A DNA stretch of 64,000 nt from Apis mellifera (GCF_003254395.2 NC_037652.1:459001-523000), one strand, 5' to 3'; shown: positions 12,701-26,763, numbered from the stretch's first letter. A program made the numbers and translations. The notes: generated by a model not told the origin, from the letters alone.

Positions 12701-15700
12701 TATCTACTCGATTTTCTAAGATATTTACAAAAAACTTTTAATAAATTTGAATTTATAATTGATAATATTATATTTCATTTTTTTCAAGATATATATTATT
12801 ATTTAGATATTTGATACGTATTTTTTCCGAATGTTTTATTAAGAAATACAACAAATATATGTATACAAAATGATAAAATCAGCAACATCTTTGTAGACTA
12901 AGTTTGAGAATCAATATTTTTAATAAAATTAATTTTAATATTTGATATATAAAATCAAATAAGAGTTTTTTAATAGATGAAATCAGATAAGTTTTTTGAT
13001 TGAATCTTTACATTTAGACTATAGGAGCACATTGATATACTTGAAAAAAAAAAAAGAGAAAAATATTGCATCAGCACTCATTCATAATATTTATATGTTC
13101 CATTGGAAGAATCAATTATTATACAATTATATTGTATTTGCATATTTGTATTTGCTGATCCATTGTAGATAGTGGAATAATGAAAATACTGCATATTTTT
13201 ATACTGTATATTTGCGAATTAATCGCAGATTATTAAAAAATGACATTTTTAAATAAGAAATTCATTTATTAAAAATTATCTAAATTTCTAATTAAATAAT
13301 ATTTATTATATATTTAATATATAACATATAATACATAATATTTATTATAATATATAATATTTATAGTAAATAATTAGAAATTTTTAATTAAACAAAAATT
13401 AATTTATGCCGATTCACGATTGTGTAAACTATCAAAATCTAATTTAATCTAATCTAATTTATAATTCATTAATTTTATTTTTTTATTATTTAGATTAGAA
13501 TATAAAATATATTATAGAAATATCACTGCTATTAGATAATGAAATTTAACGTATTAATTTTTTTTTCTATTATTTAGATTAAATTATATAGGAATATGAT
13601 TGTTATTAGACAATCTATATTAGAAATTAAAATCATGATGAATATGTAAGATTCATAAAATAAGTTCAAAGAAAATTTTTTTGCAAATATTTAAAACTTT
13701 TTTTCAATAAAAATAAAAATTTTTAAAATGTATTAATGGAATTTCCTATTTTCGAACTAACTATTAAATGAGAAATAGAGAAAATTTAAAATAAATTAAA
13801 ATAAATATTCGTATGAATAAATATTTCAAAATAATATTTCATTTAATGAATCAGACAATTTACTATTTATTATTTACTATTTATATTTTTAAATAAAATA
13901 TTAATTTTGAAATGTAAGCATCGAAAATGACTTTGTTTTATTTTTCATTTTTCATTTTTTAATATTGAAAATAAGACTAGCTATATAGAAGTAAGATTTT
14001 ATAATATTGTAATAATATACTATAAAAATGTCAAAGTTTAATAATATACTATAAAAATTTTCTAAAGTAGTTGAAATATTATTTTTTAATATTTCAATAA
14101 AGTATTCATTATATTTTTACTTAAAATACTAAAATTTCTTTATGAAACTGCTATTCTAAAAAAAAAGATTATTTTAAAAATTAGTTAAAAAAATAAAAAT
14201 TCAATTCTATTTATTTATTTTAAAAGATCTATTTGTCTCAAGCTTTAAAATAAAAATAATTATAAATTTGAAATGAAAAGAATAAAAAAAGAATAAAATA
14301 ATTAAAAAAAATAAAAAAAAAGAAATTACAAGAAATAAAAATATAGTAATGAGAAATATTATAATTTTTTATAATTTGAAACAAAGGAAAAATATGAAAA
14401 ACTATTAAATTAAAAAAATAGAGATCAGAGAAAACATATGAAAATAAAAAAATATTTTGAATTCTTTGTTTGAAATAAATATGAAATATTATAAAAAAAA
14501 AAAAATGATTAAATAGAAAGATCAAAAGAAAAAAGATCAAGAAATAATAATCCATGGAAAAATATAGAAATGTGAAAATATTTCGAATTTTTTATAATTA
14601 TATTAATAAATATATAATATACGAAAAAAAAAAAATTAAAAATACTAATCTATCGAAATATATAGTTTTAAATTGTTTATTATTTGAAGAATACATGAAA
14701 TACATAAAAATCAGATCAAAAAAATTTTTAATAAATTTATTAAATTTATAATATATACGATATATTTATATACGATATAAAATGATTCAAATTTAAATAT
14801 AAAAAGTGGACAATTTTTACAATTTTTACAATTGTAAATCAAATATATAATCAAATATTTATAATTTTAAATAATTTTAAAAAACAGGAAATATATAAAT
14901 ATTAGATGAAAAATATTATAAACCACATATAAATGAAAGTTATAATATTTTATTAATATCTTGTATTTAATAAATTCAATTATAAAACAATCAATTAATT
15001 TTTTAAAAATTAAAAAAAAATGAATATAATTAAATTATCATATTTTCAAGCTAAAACTTAAGTTTTTTCTTTTATCTTTAAATATCATTGCAATAACTTT
15101 CTTTCAAAATATTTGTTATATAAAATTAGAAATAGACAAGTAAAATAAATTTAAATTAATAACAATTTATCATCAGAAATTCATACTGTTCGGTGAACAA
15201 AAATTTCGTTTTGATTACTAATTCTTTCATTTTTTAATAATCTAGAAAAAAAATAATAAATGTAGAAAAATAATTAACTATAAATTTAACTATAAATAAT
15301 CAACTTTATAAATTTTAGTAAAAATAATTTAAGAAATAAAAAAAATTTAAGAAATAAAGAAAAAGAATAATTTTAAGAAATATCTTTAATTATTAAATAT
15401 TTTTTAAATGGATTAATTACAAATAAAATTAAATAATAATTTATATGTAATATATTTTAATATAGAGAAAGATGATAAAATAAAAAAATAGTTGAAGGAA
15501 AAAATTGATATGTAGGAAAATCAAATTCTCTCAAATTAACAAAAGAATTTTATTCTTTTTCAATTCAGGATAACAAGTGACTAGCACTTAAAATACAACG
15601 ATCGATATCAGCCAGAATTCGGAAAATCGCATGACACACTCACGTTCGTTTTTATATATTTACCACATTAGATTTCACACATTTTGGAATGTATCGATAT

Positions 15701-18700
15701 TTTTAGGCACGCTCTGGAAGCACATACTTTCATTCCTTGATTATATGATTCGCGAATTAATCTTTTCTCTTTTTTTATTTTAATATCTTTTTTTCATTAT
15801 AACATAATTTTTTCATTATTAAAATATATTTATCCAATGGTGATCATTGATTTCATAATGTATTCATATTTTTTGTCCTATTTACTAGTAATGTTTCTTT
15901 CACGAAAAATATATTCGACTATAAATCAAATGATATTTTAGCGAGCATATAAAAATATAAAAAAAAAATAACAATATTATGAAAAGATATACAATTATAT
16001 AATAACTTTTTTTATTCATTAGAATTATATATGTTATTCTTCAAAAATTTTATATTTTTCTTTATTTTTTTTGGATCTATTATTTTTTATCTTATTTAAC
16101 AAATTAAATATTTACTCATTTATTTATTTTTTATAATATTATATTTTTATCATTCTTTTTCTTTAATTATTTTTCAAATTTGTAATTTGAAAATTATAAA
16201 ATGATTTCATCTTTTTAAAATCTGTAATATAAAACAAAATATTTATGAATCTTATATATTATGAAATATCTTGTATTATGTATTTAAATTAAGAAATTGA
16301 AATAAATCGAATAAATTATAATAAATATATATTTAATATCTAATCTAAATTTTTTGAGCAATTACACAATTTATATATAATTTTATAATTATAAAATCAT
16401 ATTAAAAATTATTGTTCTATTCTTGTTAATTAATTTCTATATTGAAATTGATCAAATCAGTTTATATAATATAAAGAGAAATATTTGTAATTATATAGGC
16501 TTAATTTTTTTAATTTATTAAAATTAAAAAAAAAAGATTTTGTTACTTTTTCATGTTTTCATTTTATAATTTTTATAGCATATATTATATATTATATGCT
16601 ACGATAATATAATTACAATATATAATGTATATTATATAAATTTATATAAATGATATTTTATAGACAATAGAAATTTATTCGTGAAAGAAGAAATTGAGAA
16701 AAGATAGATTCGTGAGACCAAATAAATTCTCGTACATCCAACATTAGAGACAATACAAAAAGGCACTGAAACTATGCATACAACATACTTACATTTAAAG
16801 AATCTTAAAAACTCGATTTAAAAAATCGCATGTTTACTATAATCGTAGAAAAAAAACGATTATTTTTTTCTTGTTTTTTTTCTTTTTTACAAAAACAAAT
16901 GCTCCAACCTATGAATTCGTTTCGTCGCCGAATGAAAACGAACAATAACGTGAATTCGCAACGAGAATACTACGAATTATCGATTTAAATCGTAGTTAAT
17001 TATGAAATTTTTTTATTTCTATTATATATATCTTATATTAGGTGCTCTATGCTATAAAATAGAATGACTAATTTTTACAAAATTTCTATCTTATTTCTGC
17101 ATTAGATATTCTAAAAAATATGTTTTAGATTCTCCAATTTCATTTTTTTCAAGAATAACGATGAAATTAATATAATAGTGTCTAATTGTTTTTACCATTT
17201 CTAGAATTGGTAAAAATTTCAAATTTTCGAATTACTTATATTTAGAAAAATATATATCTTTCTATCTTATCATAAAAAATGTTTTTCTTATTTTTCAGTG
17301 AAGCAAATGAAATTAAAAAAAAAAAAATCGTTAATAATTCTCAGAATATCTACTATTTTCTCAGGAAACCGATGGTTAAGAAACAGTTATTTGAACATCA
17401 TTATTATTGATTTGATTATCATTTTGAGATTTAGAATATTTGTATCGATTATGTGCTTTAAAAAAAAATTTGAATAGCTAAAACAAATTTTAAATTTGTT
17501 CTTAATTATGTCATATAATAAATAATTAACATTCTTGCTCATTGCGAAAAATCATTTAATAAAATATAACTAACTGAAAGCAATCAATATATAAAACACA
17601 ATATTTGGTACAATATTCGGTACGAAAATATAATAATCAATGCACTGATTTCTCATTTTCTAAAACACGCAATAATATGTGGCCTCTAAACATTTTATTT
17701 TTATTTTCATTATTTTTAAATGAATTGATTTGACCTTATTTTAATATTTACTTGTAAAAATATAATTATTAATAAAAAAATTTTAATTATACTTTGAATA
17801 CATTGAAAAATAAAATGAAATAGAAAAAATATTTATTTTAATTAAAAAATTTTGAAAATAATGTTAAGAGGCATAATAATTACAAACTATATTTTTCATC
17901 CATATAAAATCGGTTAGTTTATTGATATGTTTTCTTATGAGTTTGATATGTGGCTAGACATAAGAAATTCGTAACAGTTTTTATATTATATATATTTCTA
18001 TATTATATTCTACTTTGCGAATTCATGAATTGATCGAATATTCTTGAGAATTTTATACTCGGCGAATATATGTGCTATATACACTTAGGCTACTTTCAGT
18101 AGGAACATTAAGATTATTCGGAAGCCGGAAGTTCGATCTCGAGAACGGAGATTCGTATCTCGTTTCGATTTAATATTATATTCTTGTCTTTGGAACAATC
18201 AAAAACAAGAAGAATCATGAAAGTAAATAATTAAAATTTTTATTATTTTCATTTATTTATTTTTCTTTTTTTAAAGTATATAATAATGATAATTATTCAT
18301 TATTTAATGAGAATATACGTGTTTAATGAATTTTGATATTTTGATCATTTTATATTTAATATACTAATTACTTATTGTTTTATTCCAATAATGGACTTTG
18401 CAATAATGGACTTAAAATTAGAGATTGACCGAAATTTAAATCCGAAGCTTTCCGAGATTTTGAAAATCTCAAAATCAAAAATGTATATTTTCTTTTTTTC
18501 TTTGTCAAGAATTTTAATAAAAAATTTTAATAAATTTTAATCTCTGAAATTCTCCAAACTTTATAATAATCTAATAATAAATAATCATTTTTTTTTTGAT
18601 AGAAAAAATTAAATTTTTATGTTTTATTTTTTCTCCATATAAAGTTTAATCTAAAATCTTTATATAAATTCAATTATTTATAATAGTTATTATTTATCTT

Positions 18701-19634
18701 AATTTTAAGATTTTCAAATTAAAAAAAATAGCAAAAAGTTTTCGATGTTGGAAAATTTTTCATTGCTTATATAATAAAATCAATCATTGTCAGAGATATG
18801 ATTCAAACATTTTATAATCATCTACAATTTAAATTTATAAATGCTCATAAAATAATAATTTGTTCTTTTTAAATTTATTTTTTCTCATTTCTCGATTGTT
18901 TTATTTTACAAAAATTCACGTGTCTCAATCGTCTAAAATATGACACATTCTTCTATTCGATAGAAGACGGAGCACGATAGAACTGAGTATATTGCAGCGC
19001 TATCCGCGCGAGTGAATATGCTTCACTCGACGGACGGATTGTGAAATTTGAAAGATTATTTGAAAGACTATTGGGTTTCATTTATGAATTGTTTCCGATT
19101 CTATGGCGGTAAAATGAGGTTCAAAATTAAAGCTTCTCGCGATCTTAATGATGATTCGAATGCGAACGATATTCACGCATGAAATGTGAAATATTCTCAT
19201 CAGGAGTGTATCAAGTTTCAAAAGTTAGGAATATCAATTTATTTATTAATTCCAGATTCTTTATAAAATTGGTTTTAAATAAGTAAAAATTGTTTGATGA
19301 AAACAGAATGACGCTCAAAATATTTAAAAAAAATTAAATGTAGATATTGAAATATTTTAAAAATTTTAGAAAATATTAGGAAATTTAATTTAAAAAAATT
19401 AAGAAAAATTGTAATCTCAATATTTAAAAGAATTTTGATTTTGGTAATTTTTTGATTGAATATCAAAAAATATTTGAATATTTTTAAAAGTTAAGATAAA
19501 TAGATTTAGAAAAATTTTTATGGAAAAATTCAAAAAAGTTAATATCAATAAAGATCAATTTATATAACTGTTTAAACACAGTTTCAATTTGTTTCAAATA
19601 AAATATTCTTATATTATTGAATGCAGATATGTTG
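9701..19634. other. AT-rich noncoding DNA with four GC-richer patches
   Basis: Patches lie at about 15575-15740, 16675-17000, 18005-18215 and 18935-19215. The second holds inverted repeats: ATAATCGT at 16839-16846 with ACGATTAT at 16856-16863, and the palindrome CGATTTAAATCG at 16981-16992. The fourth contains CAGCGCTATCCGCGCGAGTG. No frame in the span is convincing; the long minus frame at 14238-14555 is F/I/Y-rich low complexity. Confidence 0.5.
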
Positions 19635-19760
19635 ATATATATAGAACATTATATAATATTTTATTAGACAAAATTAAATAAAGATTATAATAAACACAAA
19701 AATACCAATTAAGATTGATTTATTAAATTATAAATGATAAATAGTATAAGATTATAATAT
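19635..19760 (+). mobile_element. Decayed half-copy of the foldback (MITE-like) family
   Basis: The order of words follows the family's left arm: TTGATATATATAGAACAT, AATAAACACAAAAATACC and GATTTATTAAATTATAAAT. It is more diverged than the copies at 3984 and 9021. Similar but weaker stretches lie at about 52420-52560 and 57440-57570. Confidence 0.38.
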
Positions 19761-21164
19761 ATAATTAAATAATTAAATAAAATATATATAGAAAAAAATA
19801 AAATATTTATCTTTGTTACATTATCTTATCTTTTTCAATATAAATTTCAATATTTATAACTTAATAAATAAACATCAACAGACATTTTTTTTTAATCAAT
19901 TTTATTTTAAATCAATGTTTATTTTGAATCAATCCACCAAAGATATTTCGAATTTTATTAGCATTTTGTATAAACTTTATATTAATTCAGATACTTTAAA
20001 TTTAAGCAATTGACAATGAAAATATGAAGAATATTTTGATTGAAGCGATATGTGTCTCAAGTCATGTTTGAAAAAAAGAAATATATTTAAAAGAAATCTT
20101 ATATTTTTTTATATTTAATATCTCATAGTATATCAGTAACGTTTTCAAATGACAATCCTATTTTAACATTTTACATTTATAAGATATTTTCTACTTATTG
20201 TTTACTTTTTATTATTGCTAAACTAAATTGATAGTATAAATACTGCAGAAAAATATATTGAAATCGAAATATCGAAATATATTGAACAAATAATATAATG
20301 ATTTACACATGCTTATGCGTCGAGATTTAAAATACGAAAATACAAAAAAATGTAATAAGACTTTGATTCAAGGTTGCAATAAATCATTAGTTAAAATAGA
20401 TTGAATTTATTCAAAAAGAATTAAAATATAAAACTGACATAAGAAAAAATCCATATAATCTATTTTCTCTTTTCAATTCGAACGATATAAAAATTGAAAT
20501 AAAACTGTCAACAATCAATATAACATCGATACTATCATAAGATTAATATTTTAGATATAGATTTTCTATTTATTCGTTTATATAAGAGAATACACTGATT
20601 TATCTTCGAATTCGAATACAAAATGTTTTTATTGCATTAATTGTAAAAAAATTTTAAAGAAAAGTTTAAAAACAAATAAAAAAAAATTTTTTTTATTTGA
20701 TTGTTCAAAAGAATTACTAACAATGAATATTTCAATGAAAAGAAAATCGAAATCAATTGGAACATCAAATTCATGGGAATTTTTGCAATATGGCAATAAT
20801 ATTAAAATCAAAATCGAATTATAGTCTTTCTATCAGAATGTCAGAATCAAACGAAATGACCAATAATCAATCTGCTAACAACGATTACTGATAATATAAA
20901 GAAGTTTTACGAAAAGGGAATTTTTCAGGGAATTTTATAAAATTTGGACCAGAAAAAAAAATTATTTGAAAAGACTATAATTATATCAATTCAAGATAAT
21001 TATAATATATCGAAATTGATGACATTCCTCGTAGACACAAATGAAATCATGACAACGAAAAAAAAAATTATCGGATATAATATTTGAAAAATTGTTAAAT
21101 GACTTATTAATTAATTGTACGAAATAAATTTACATTGGACGAGATATTTAATGACAAAGATTGA

Positions 21165-21265
21165 ATATGAAAACGAAGATTGTTGAAAAAAAATGAGCCA
21201 GAACAATCAGAAATTGATTTTAATGAGATATTTTCCTTCGTCGAAAAATTAATATTAAAAAAATT
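21165..21265 (+). pseudogene. Possible Ty1/copia reverse-transcriptase scrap
   Basis: A plus-strand frame reads KRRLLKKNEPEQ and continues SEIDFNEIFSFVEKLIL. The layout resembles the start of copia-type RT, where K.RLVAKG..Q..GIDFNE.FSPVVK.. is typical. The F-N-E-I-F-S core and the upstream R-L-L-x-K spacing are the support. A stop lies just upstream, and no YVDD motif or other pol part was found nearby. The match is about 30 residues in AT-biased DNA, so chance is possible. Confidence 0.35.
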
Positions 21266-22216
21266 TCCGTTTAAAATTTTGTTTAAAAAATATAACATAA
21301 AAAATATAAATTTTCGAAAAATTTTTAAAATTCCATTTTAAATATTTAAATTAAAATATTCTTCATATATTCAATAATAAATTTATTCATATATTTTCCA
21401 TAATTTATTTAAGACAATTATGGAAATCTTCAATATGTTTATTTTTATATACCTAATAAAATAATAATAATATAGTAATAATATAAAATTAAATTATATT
21501 AAATTATATTGAATAATATTAAATTTTTTGTTATATAATATTTCCATCTGCATCTACCGAAATTAAATATTCAGAAATGATGAATAAGTTAGAATTTCAT
21601 AATTTCTTTTATATAATTGAAATGGAAATTGACGATCATAATTTAAAGCAAACATCATTTTACGGTTGAAGACATTAATCCATCATTTTACGATTTTCAT
21701 TAATGATTATGTTCTTCATTTGATAGGTGGAAAATAAAATAAATTATATACAATTTATCTTTAATAATTATCGATTATATGTTATATTAATGTCGTTTAT
21801 GTTATATTAAATTAATATATGAAATATAATTTTTCATTTTGATTAAACAGAATTAGTGAAAGATTAAGCGAAATTTCAAGCATCTTTATTTAAGAAACGA
21901 GCGCGAAAGAAATTGATGATTACAATGCCTGCACAAGATATGACTATTTTTATGCATATTTTATAAAATATAATTTTAATTTATTTTATAAAATATAAAT
22001 TTATAAATATTTTTTATTTTAAATTTTTTAAAATTATTTTTTTTTAAATTATTTAATATTATATATAATATAATGATTTGAATTTCATATTTTTTATAAA
22101 TTTTATAATATAAATTTATATTAAATACATATAAAAGAAAATTAATATAAATATTAAATAATTTGAGAAAAAATAAAAAATTTAAAATAAAAAATATTTA
22201 TAAATTTATAAAAATT

Positions 22217-22220
<4 letters not shown>

Positions 22221-22275
<55 letters not shown>
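22221..22275. repeat. (AT)n microsatellite
   Basis: An uninterrupted AT dinucleotide run of about 55 bp in AT-rich noncoding DNA. Confidence 0.97.
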
Positions 22276-22276
<1 letters not shown>

Positions 22277-22935
22277 TTTATTTTAAAGTACATATAAATG
22301 AAAAAACAAAATTAAATTTAAAAATAACAAAAAAGTAATACATATTTGTGATGAAATTCTGTAAAACAAAAATAAAAAAACAATAAATAAAATTTTAATT
22401 TAAGAATATAAAAATATAAATTTAGTTTCCATGAAAAAAAAACTTTTTTTCTTTCGAATAAAATATTTATAAAAGTTATATTTAATATATGTAACTTCTT
22501 ATTAAAAAATTAAATACAATTATTTTCTCAACAATACATGAATGGATGATAAATTAATCATCAAAATAAGAATAAATACATCAAAGCAATTCCAATACAA
22601 AATATTTTTCCAAATACTTAATAAAATTAATAAAAAAATTTCAAGAACTTGATTTTAAAAAACACCTGATGAGAGTCATATTTCGATTTCGGGTTAAAGC
22701 TATGTTCAGGAACAGCAGTCACATATGTAGTACGGTATCCTCGAACTGTTGAAATCCAGTAAAACTGATACTTCGAGATTTTATTTCTCGAAGAAGACGC
22801 TTGATTTAATCACTTTAAGAACCAAAAAGATATAGAAAATGTAAAAGAATGAAAAAAATAGAAAAAAAAGAAAAAGAAAGAATAAGAAATATGACAGAGG
22901 CAAAATAATTTGGTTCTTGGCCCGATTTTATAAAG

Positions 22936-23199
22936 TCATTTGTCGTTTTTTCCATGTTTACTTTCCCAGAGTCTTTCATACGACTTTCTCATGGATATTT
23001 TTCCTTCACAGATATCAAATAAAAATGTCCTGAGAATTTCGGGTGAAACACTAGACAAATACTCTCCAGCAGATAATTCTCTCGTTTTCCGATCGAACTC
23101 CCGAAATATTCTTACAAGCCGCGTAAAACGAAGCTGATGTTCACTAGATACGCGTCTCCTGCACCCTCTCCCTCTCTTCAATGACGAACAGTCAACAAA
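22936..23199 (-). CDS. Unrecognised open frame, possible exon, in a GC-rich patch
   Basis: The frame is open from a TAA at about 23200-23202 to a TGA at 22936-22938. It has no ATG near its start, so if real it would be an internal or last exon. I do not recognise it. It reads as a charged, helical sequence: RFTRLVRIFREFDRKTRELS, then EYLSSVSPEILRTFLFDI, then a basic end. AG acceptor-like sites lie near its upstream end, but no strong pyrimidine tract was seen. It is on the same strand as the Ras-like gene and about 1.9 kb beyond that gene's poly(A) signal. A plus-strand ORF overlaps it, so the GC-rich composition alone may explain both. Confidence 0.22.
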   Translation of the reverse strand, partial: FVDCSSLKRGRGCRRRVSSEHQLRFTRLVRIFREFDRKTRELSAGEYLSSVSPEILRTFLFDICEGKISMRKSYERLWESKHGKNDK

Positions 23200-24834
23200 T
23201 TATGATGTAGATCTATTCGTTTAAATATACATGTATATTTAATAGTCAATGTATGTATTCATTTGGTAGATGTAGTAAAACTTTGTTTATTTTTGAAACA
23301 ATTTGAGTTAATTTGAGATAATATAGGAATAAAATTGCTTTTTCAGGTTTTCATAATTTTTAATATGAATAAAAATTGTCTTTCATAGAAATTTTTAAGT
23401 TATTAAAAATTAATCTCAACTTAAATAACAACTTTTTTAAAATATTAAAAATCGGTTACATATTATTATTTTCACTGATTTTATAAATTTTAGTTCAGTA
23501 ACATAATTTTTGTAATATATTATTTTTTTTTATCATGTTTATCATTTTTATCATGTAAAATATATCATGTAAAAATAATTTTGAATAAAAATATTTGAAT
23601 TATTGAATATTTGAAGATTTGGAATAAATAAAAAAAAATTATCACAAATATTTCTAATTTATTTATTTATATATCATTTTATATATTTCTTTTCAAAGTA
23701 TTGTAATATAAAATTAAAGAAAAAAATATAATAATATCATTATAATAATATTAGAAAATAAAAAAAATATATATAAAAACAATGTTTAAAAAAAATAGCG
23801 TTTGTAATCAATAATCTCAAAAAATTAATTTTACAGAAATTATTTCTAATCTGGTAGATATTAAAATATATAGTTGTTTCATTCTTAAAAAATAATTATA
23901 CAATTTTGATTTTTTTTATTTTGCTCTATAAAATAACTCAACAAAAATGAAATCTCATCCAAATTTCATCAATTCATTTAAGAACAGCTTTAACGATTAA
24001 GTAAAAATTTTTCGAACGTTTTCATTTTTATTTAACTATATATATTCATAATTTAAAATATAAATTCATTAACTTTTCTTCATTTATTTTTATTAGTTTC
24101 AATGGAAATTGATGTTCAAAAATGAAGTTAAATAGATTTATATATTTGGTTTAAATTAAATTCTATATTCTTTCTGGATCTAAAAATTAAACTTCTAAGA
24201 AAATATAGAGATAAAACAAATAGTATTTTTTTTTATTCATTATCACATAGCTATATAATCTTATTTACAGATATAAAACTTTTAACAAAAATATATATAT
24301 ATATGATTGTATCAAAATTAATCAATCAAATTTTTATTCGTTTCAGAGGACTTTTTTCAGATTATATAGGACTTAAGATATTATGTTCAATTTGTTTGTA
24401 TAAACATAGTTTTACTATAAATTTTCAAATAATGAAATTTAATCAAAATGATCAGAGTTATTATGATAATTATTAATTATTTGAATTGGATTACAAGATA
24501 TCCTTTTTTCATTAAATAATGCAATTTAATTTGATATGTTTAATTAAAAATAAAAATCGAGTTCTTTAATATAATTAAAATGCATATATTGTTTGGTCCT
24601 ATTAATATACTCTTTCTAAATAAAGACAATAAAGTCAGACATTAACCCTGACCATTTAAATTAAAATATAATACATACTATACTAATGTATTATAAAAAA
24701 TATTTATAATACATTTATAATACATACTTCTTATATGAGCAATATAATTAAATAAAATTTTAAGATTTAAAATCTTATTTAAATGTATATGCATGCATGT
24801 ATTCATACATTGACTATAATAAGTACATATATTC

Positions 24835-25194
24835 ATCAAATCTTACTTCTTTATTATAATAATGGCATTCGTTCGCAGCAAGAGGATATTTTTTATCCTC
24901 TATATACGAAGCTTTTTTTCAATTATGATATAGATCCGTCTATTTACCTGTCCGCCAGACAACGTCCGAATGTTTCTCTATATCAGTCTTGATACCGAAT
25001 CAAAACGCCAGGAACTTTTTTTTTCAGAAGACATCAAAAGGCGAAAGATCGGCGACTGTTGATCCACGTTGGTCAGATAATCGTTTTCCATGTTCTCGTC
25101 AACGATTCGAATAGACGTTGCTGGTAAGAACAATCACATCGGTCCTTCTGTCAGGTTCGTCACGACCTCCGAGAAGGAGGGCGCAGAGGAGGCG
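24835..25194 (-). other. Probable 3' UTR of the Ras-like GTPase gene
   Basis: The GC-rich block continues about 330 bases beyond the stop codon and fades into AT-rich DNA near 24860, as expected for the mature 3' end of this transcript. Its lower limit is set by a candidate poly(A) signal at 24850-24855. A GTAAAT donor-like site sits near 24954-24960 (minus), so a spliced 3' UTR is possible. The call is an inference from composition and signal only. Confidence 0.5.
24850..24855 (-). terminator. Candidate poly(A) signal AATAAA
   Basis: The plus strand reads TTTATT here, giving AATAAA on the minus strand, about 340 bases after the stop at 25195. The hexamer is common by chance in DNA this AT-rich. 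Its place at the edge of the GC-rich block is the main support. Confidence 0.4.
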
Positions 25195-25453
25195 TCATAT
25201 GCTTAACGAGGGCCTCTTTTTGCGGTCCTTCGTCGTATTCTTGCCAAAGATCGTGCCGAGCACCCTCGAGACCGAGTGGACGCCCAATTTCCGGCGAATA
25301 GGAAGTGCTCGGAGCAATTGAACCGATCTTGCCTCACGGAGCAGCGCTTGAAATGCCAGTGCTGCTCCCGCAGGACTTTCCGCCGCACTAACCTCGTAAA
25401 ATTGACATCCATGAGCCAAGGACAATTGTTGGCCTTCGTCTACGCACACCTCT
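25195..25453 (-). CDS. Ras-like small GTPase (RERG/RASL type), last coding exon with G5 box and stop
   Basis: This is the terminal coding exon of the gene whose preceding exon is 53543-53724. It begins at 25453 after a TTTTAG acceptor, completes the split arginine (CG+A) and reads 85 residues to a TGA at 25195-25197. The join gives LDHA-R-EVCVDEGQQLSL, which aligns without a gap to the Ras segment after NKxD. Residues 18-24 (FYEVSAA) hold the G5 box (SAx), and residues 33-42 form the final Ras helix. The last 35 residues are a basic tail ending RKKRPSLSI. There is no CAAX cysteine, so C-terminal prenylation is not expected, as is known for RERG. Visible length is 146 residues, so about 60 N-terminal residues are missing. 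An ATG upstream at 25474-25476 in the same frame is intronic and is not the start. Overlapping plus-strand ORFs here are shadows of this exon. Confidence 0.95.
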
Positions 25454-26763
25454 CTAAAACAGAATAATCGATGCATTTTTTGATCAATTCTATTGATGAA
25501 TTTTAGAATTTTATTATTTTTTATTTCTGTATTTATCAGTATTTATCAAGTCTTTTTTTTCGCCATCAATAGAGTAAAAAATGTAAAATTTATATAGTGA
25601 AGAATTATTTTCATTTAATATAAATATATTTTCAATTATTTAAATTATATAAAAAAAATCATAGAAATATATAAAAAAAAATAAAAAAAATAAATTAAAA
25701 AGATAATAGTATATACATATATTATATGTTATTGAATTTTTTAAAATTCAATTAATTTACTTTTAAAGTATAATTTTGTCTTTCTTAATAGGAATTTATT
25801 ATAGAAATATCAGTATAACTTACTGAATAGGAAATAGTATAATTAAGAAATAGTATAACTTTAATTTATAGTTTTTAAATTATTAATATAAAAAAAACTT
25901 ATTACTTACATTTTTTATTAGTAGAATTTATTAGTAAAATTTATTAGTAGCTGTAAATGAGTTCTCAATCTTGAACTTTCAATTTAATTTTCTGATAAGA
26001 TTCTTATGCAATTTAAATCATTAAATTTTCCTAAAAATCATTTTTCTTAAAAATTCTTCGCAATTTTTCAATTATATAACTGTTATATATATGATTTTAT
26101 AAAGTATATATTATTTTACTATCTTGCTTTTTTTCTATTTTTTCATCTAATATTTTAATTTTACAATTTAAAAATATTAAGAAATGAATTGTTTAAGAGT
26201 TTATATTTCAATATCTTTTTTAAAATATATTTTTAAAATATATAAAATTTTTTTTTGATAAATGAAACAAAAATCAATTTAAATAATTATACAAATATTT
26301 ATAAATACAATATATCAAACTGATTTAAAAACTAATAATATTCATAAATATTAAAAATTAATAAAAATTAATAACAAATATAAAATTAATAATATTCATA
26401 AATATTCCTCAAAAAAATTTCTATTAGTTAATTTTTATATTATTTCTATTTTATATTATATTATATATATTTTATATTATATTGTTTCATTATTAATTTT
26501 AATCTTTATTCTTATATATAACAATATATATAACAATAAAATTTATTAAATGTTTATTTAATTATAATATTGTAAAAATATATAATATATAAATATATAA
26601 TTAAAAAAAATCTTCAAAATATGGTATATTCAAACGTTAATTACTCAAAATAATTAAAAAAATAAATCCGAATAAATTCAAATTAACGGTTCTTTAAATG
26701 ATCATCCAAAAAAATCAAATTTGTCAATATTTCTCTTGCCAATATGAACTTATTAAAGATTAC

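Larger units (their letters stand above)
19761..24834. other. AT-rich noncoding DNA
   Basis: Apart from the copia-like scrap, the (AT)n run, the open frame at 22936 and a small GC-richer patch at about 22660-22800, I see nothing. This span lies downstream of the Ras-like gene. Confidence 0.5.

Noticed and set aside
14238..14555. 105-codon minus ORF as a membrane protein
   Set aside because: It is composed almost wholly of F, I, Y and L from A/T homopolymers, as expected by chance at this composition.
18110..18180. tRNA-like segment around AGTTCGATCTC
   Set aside because: No acceptor stem or anticodon arm can be drawn around the T-loop-like word.
25118..25467. Plus-strand ORFs and a second minus frame over the GC-rich block
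   Set aside because: They overlap the Ras-like last exon, which has conserved motifs and a matching splice phase; the others are shadow frames.
25454..25476. ATG at 25474-25476 as the start of a separate small protein
   Set aside because: It lies before a good TTTTAG acceptor, and the first residues (MHRLFCF) have no counterpart in the GTPase family, so it is intronic.
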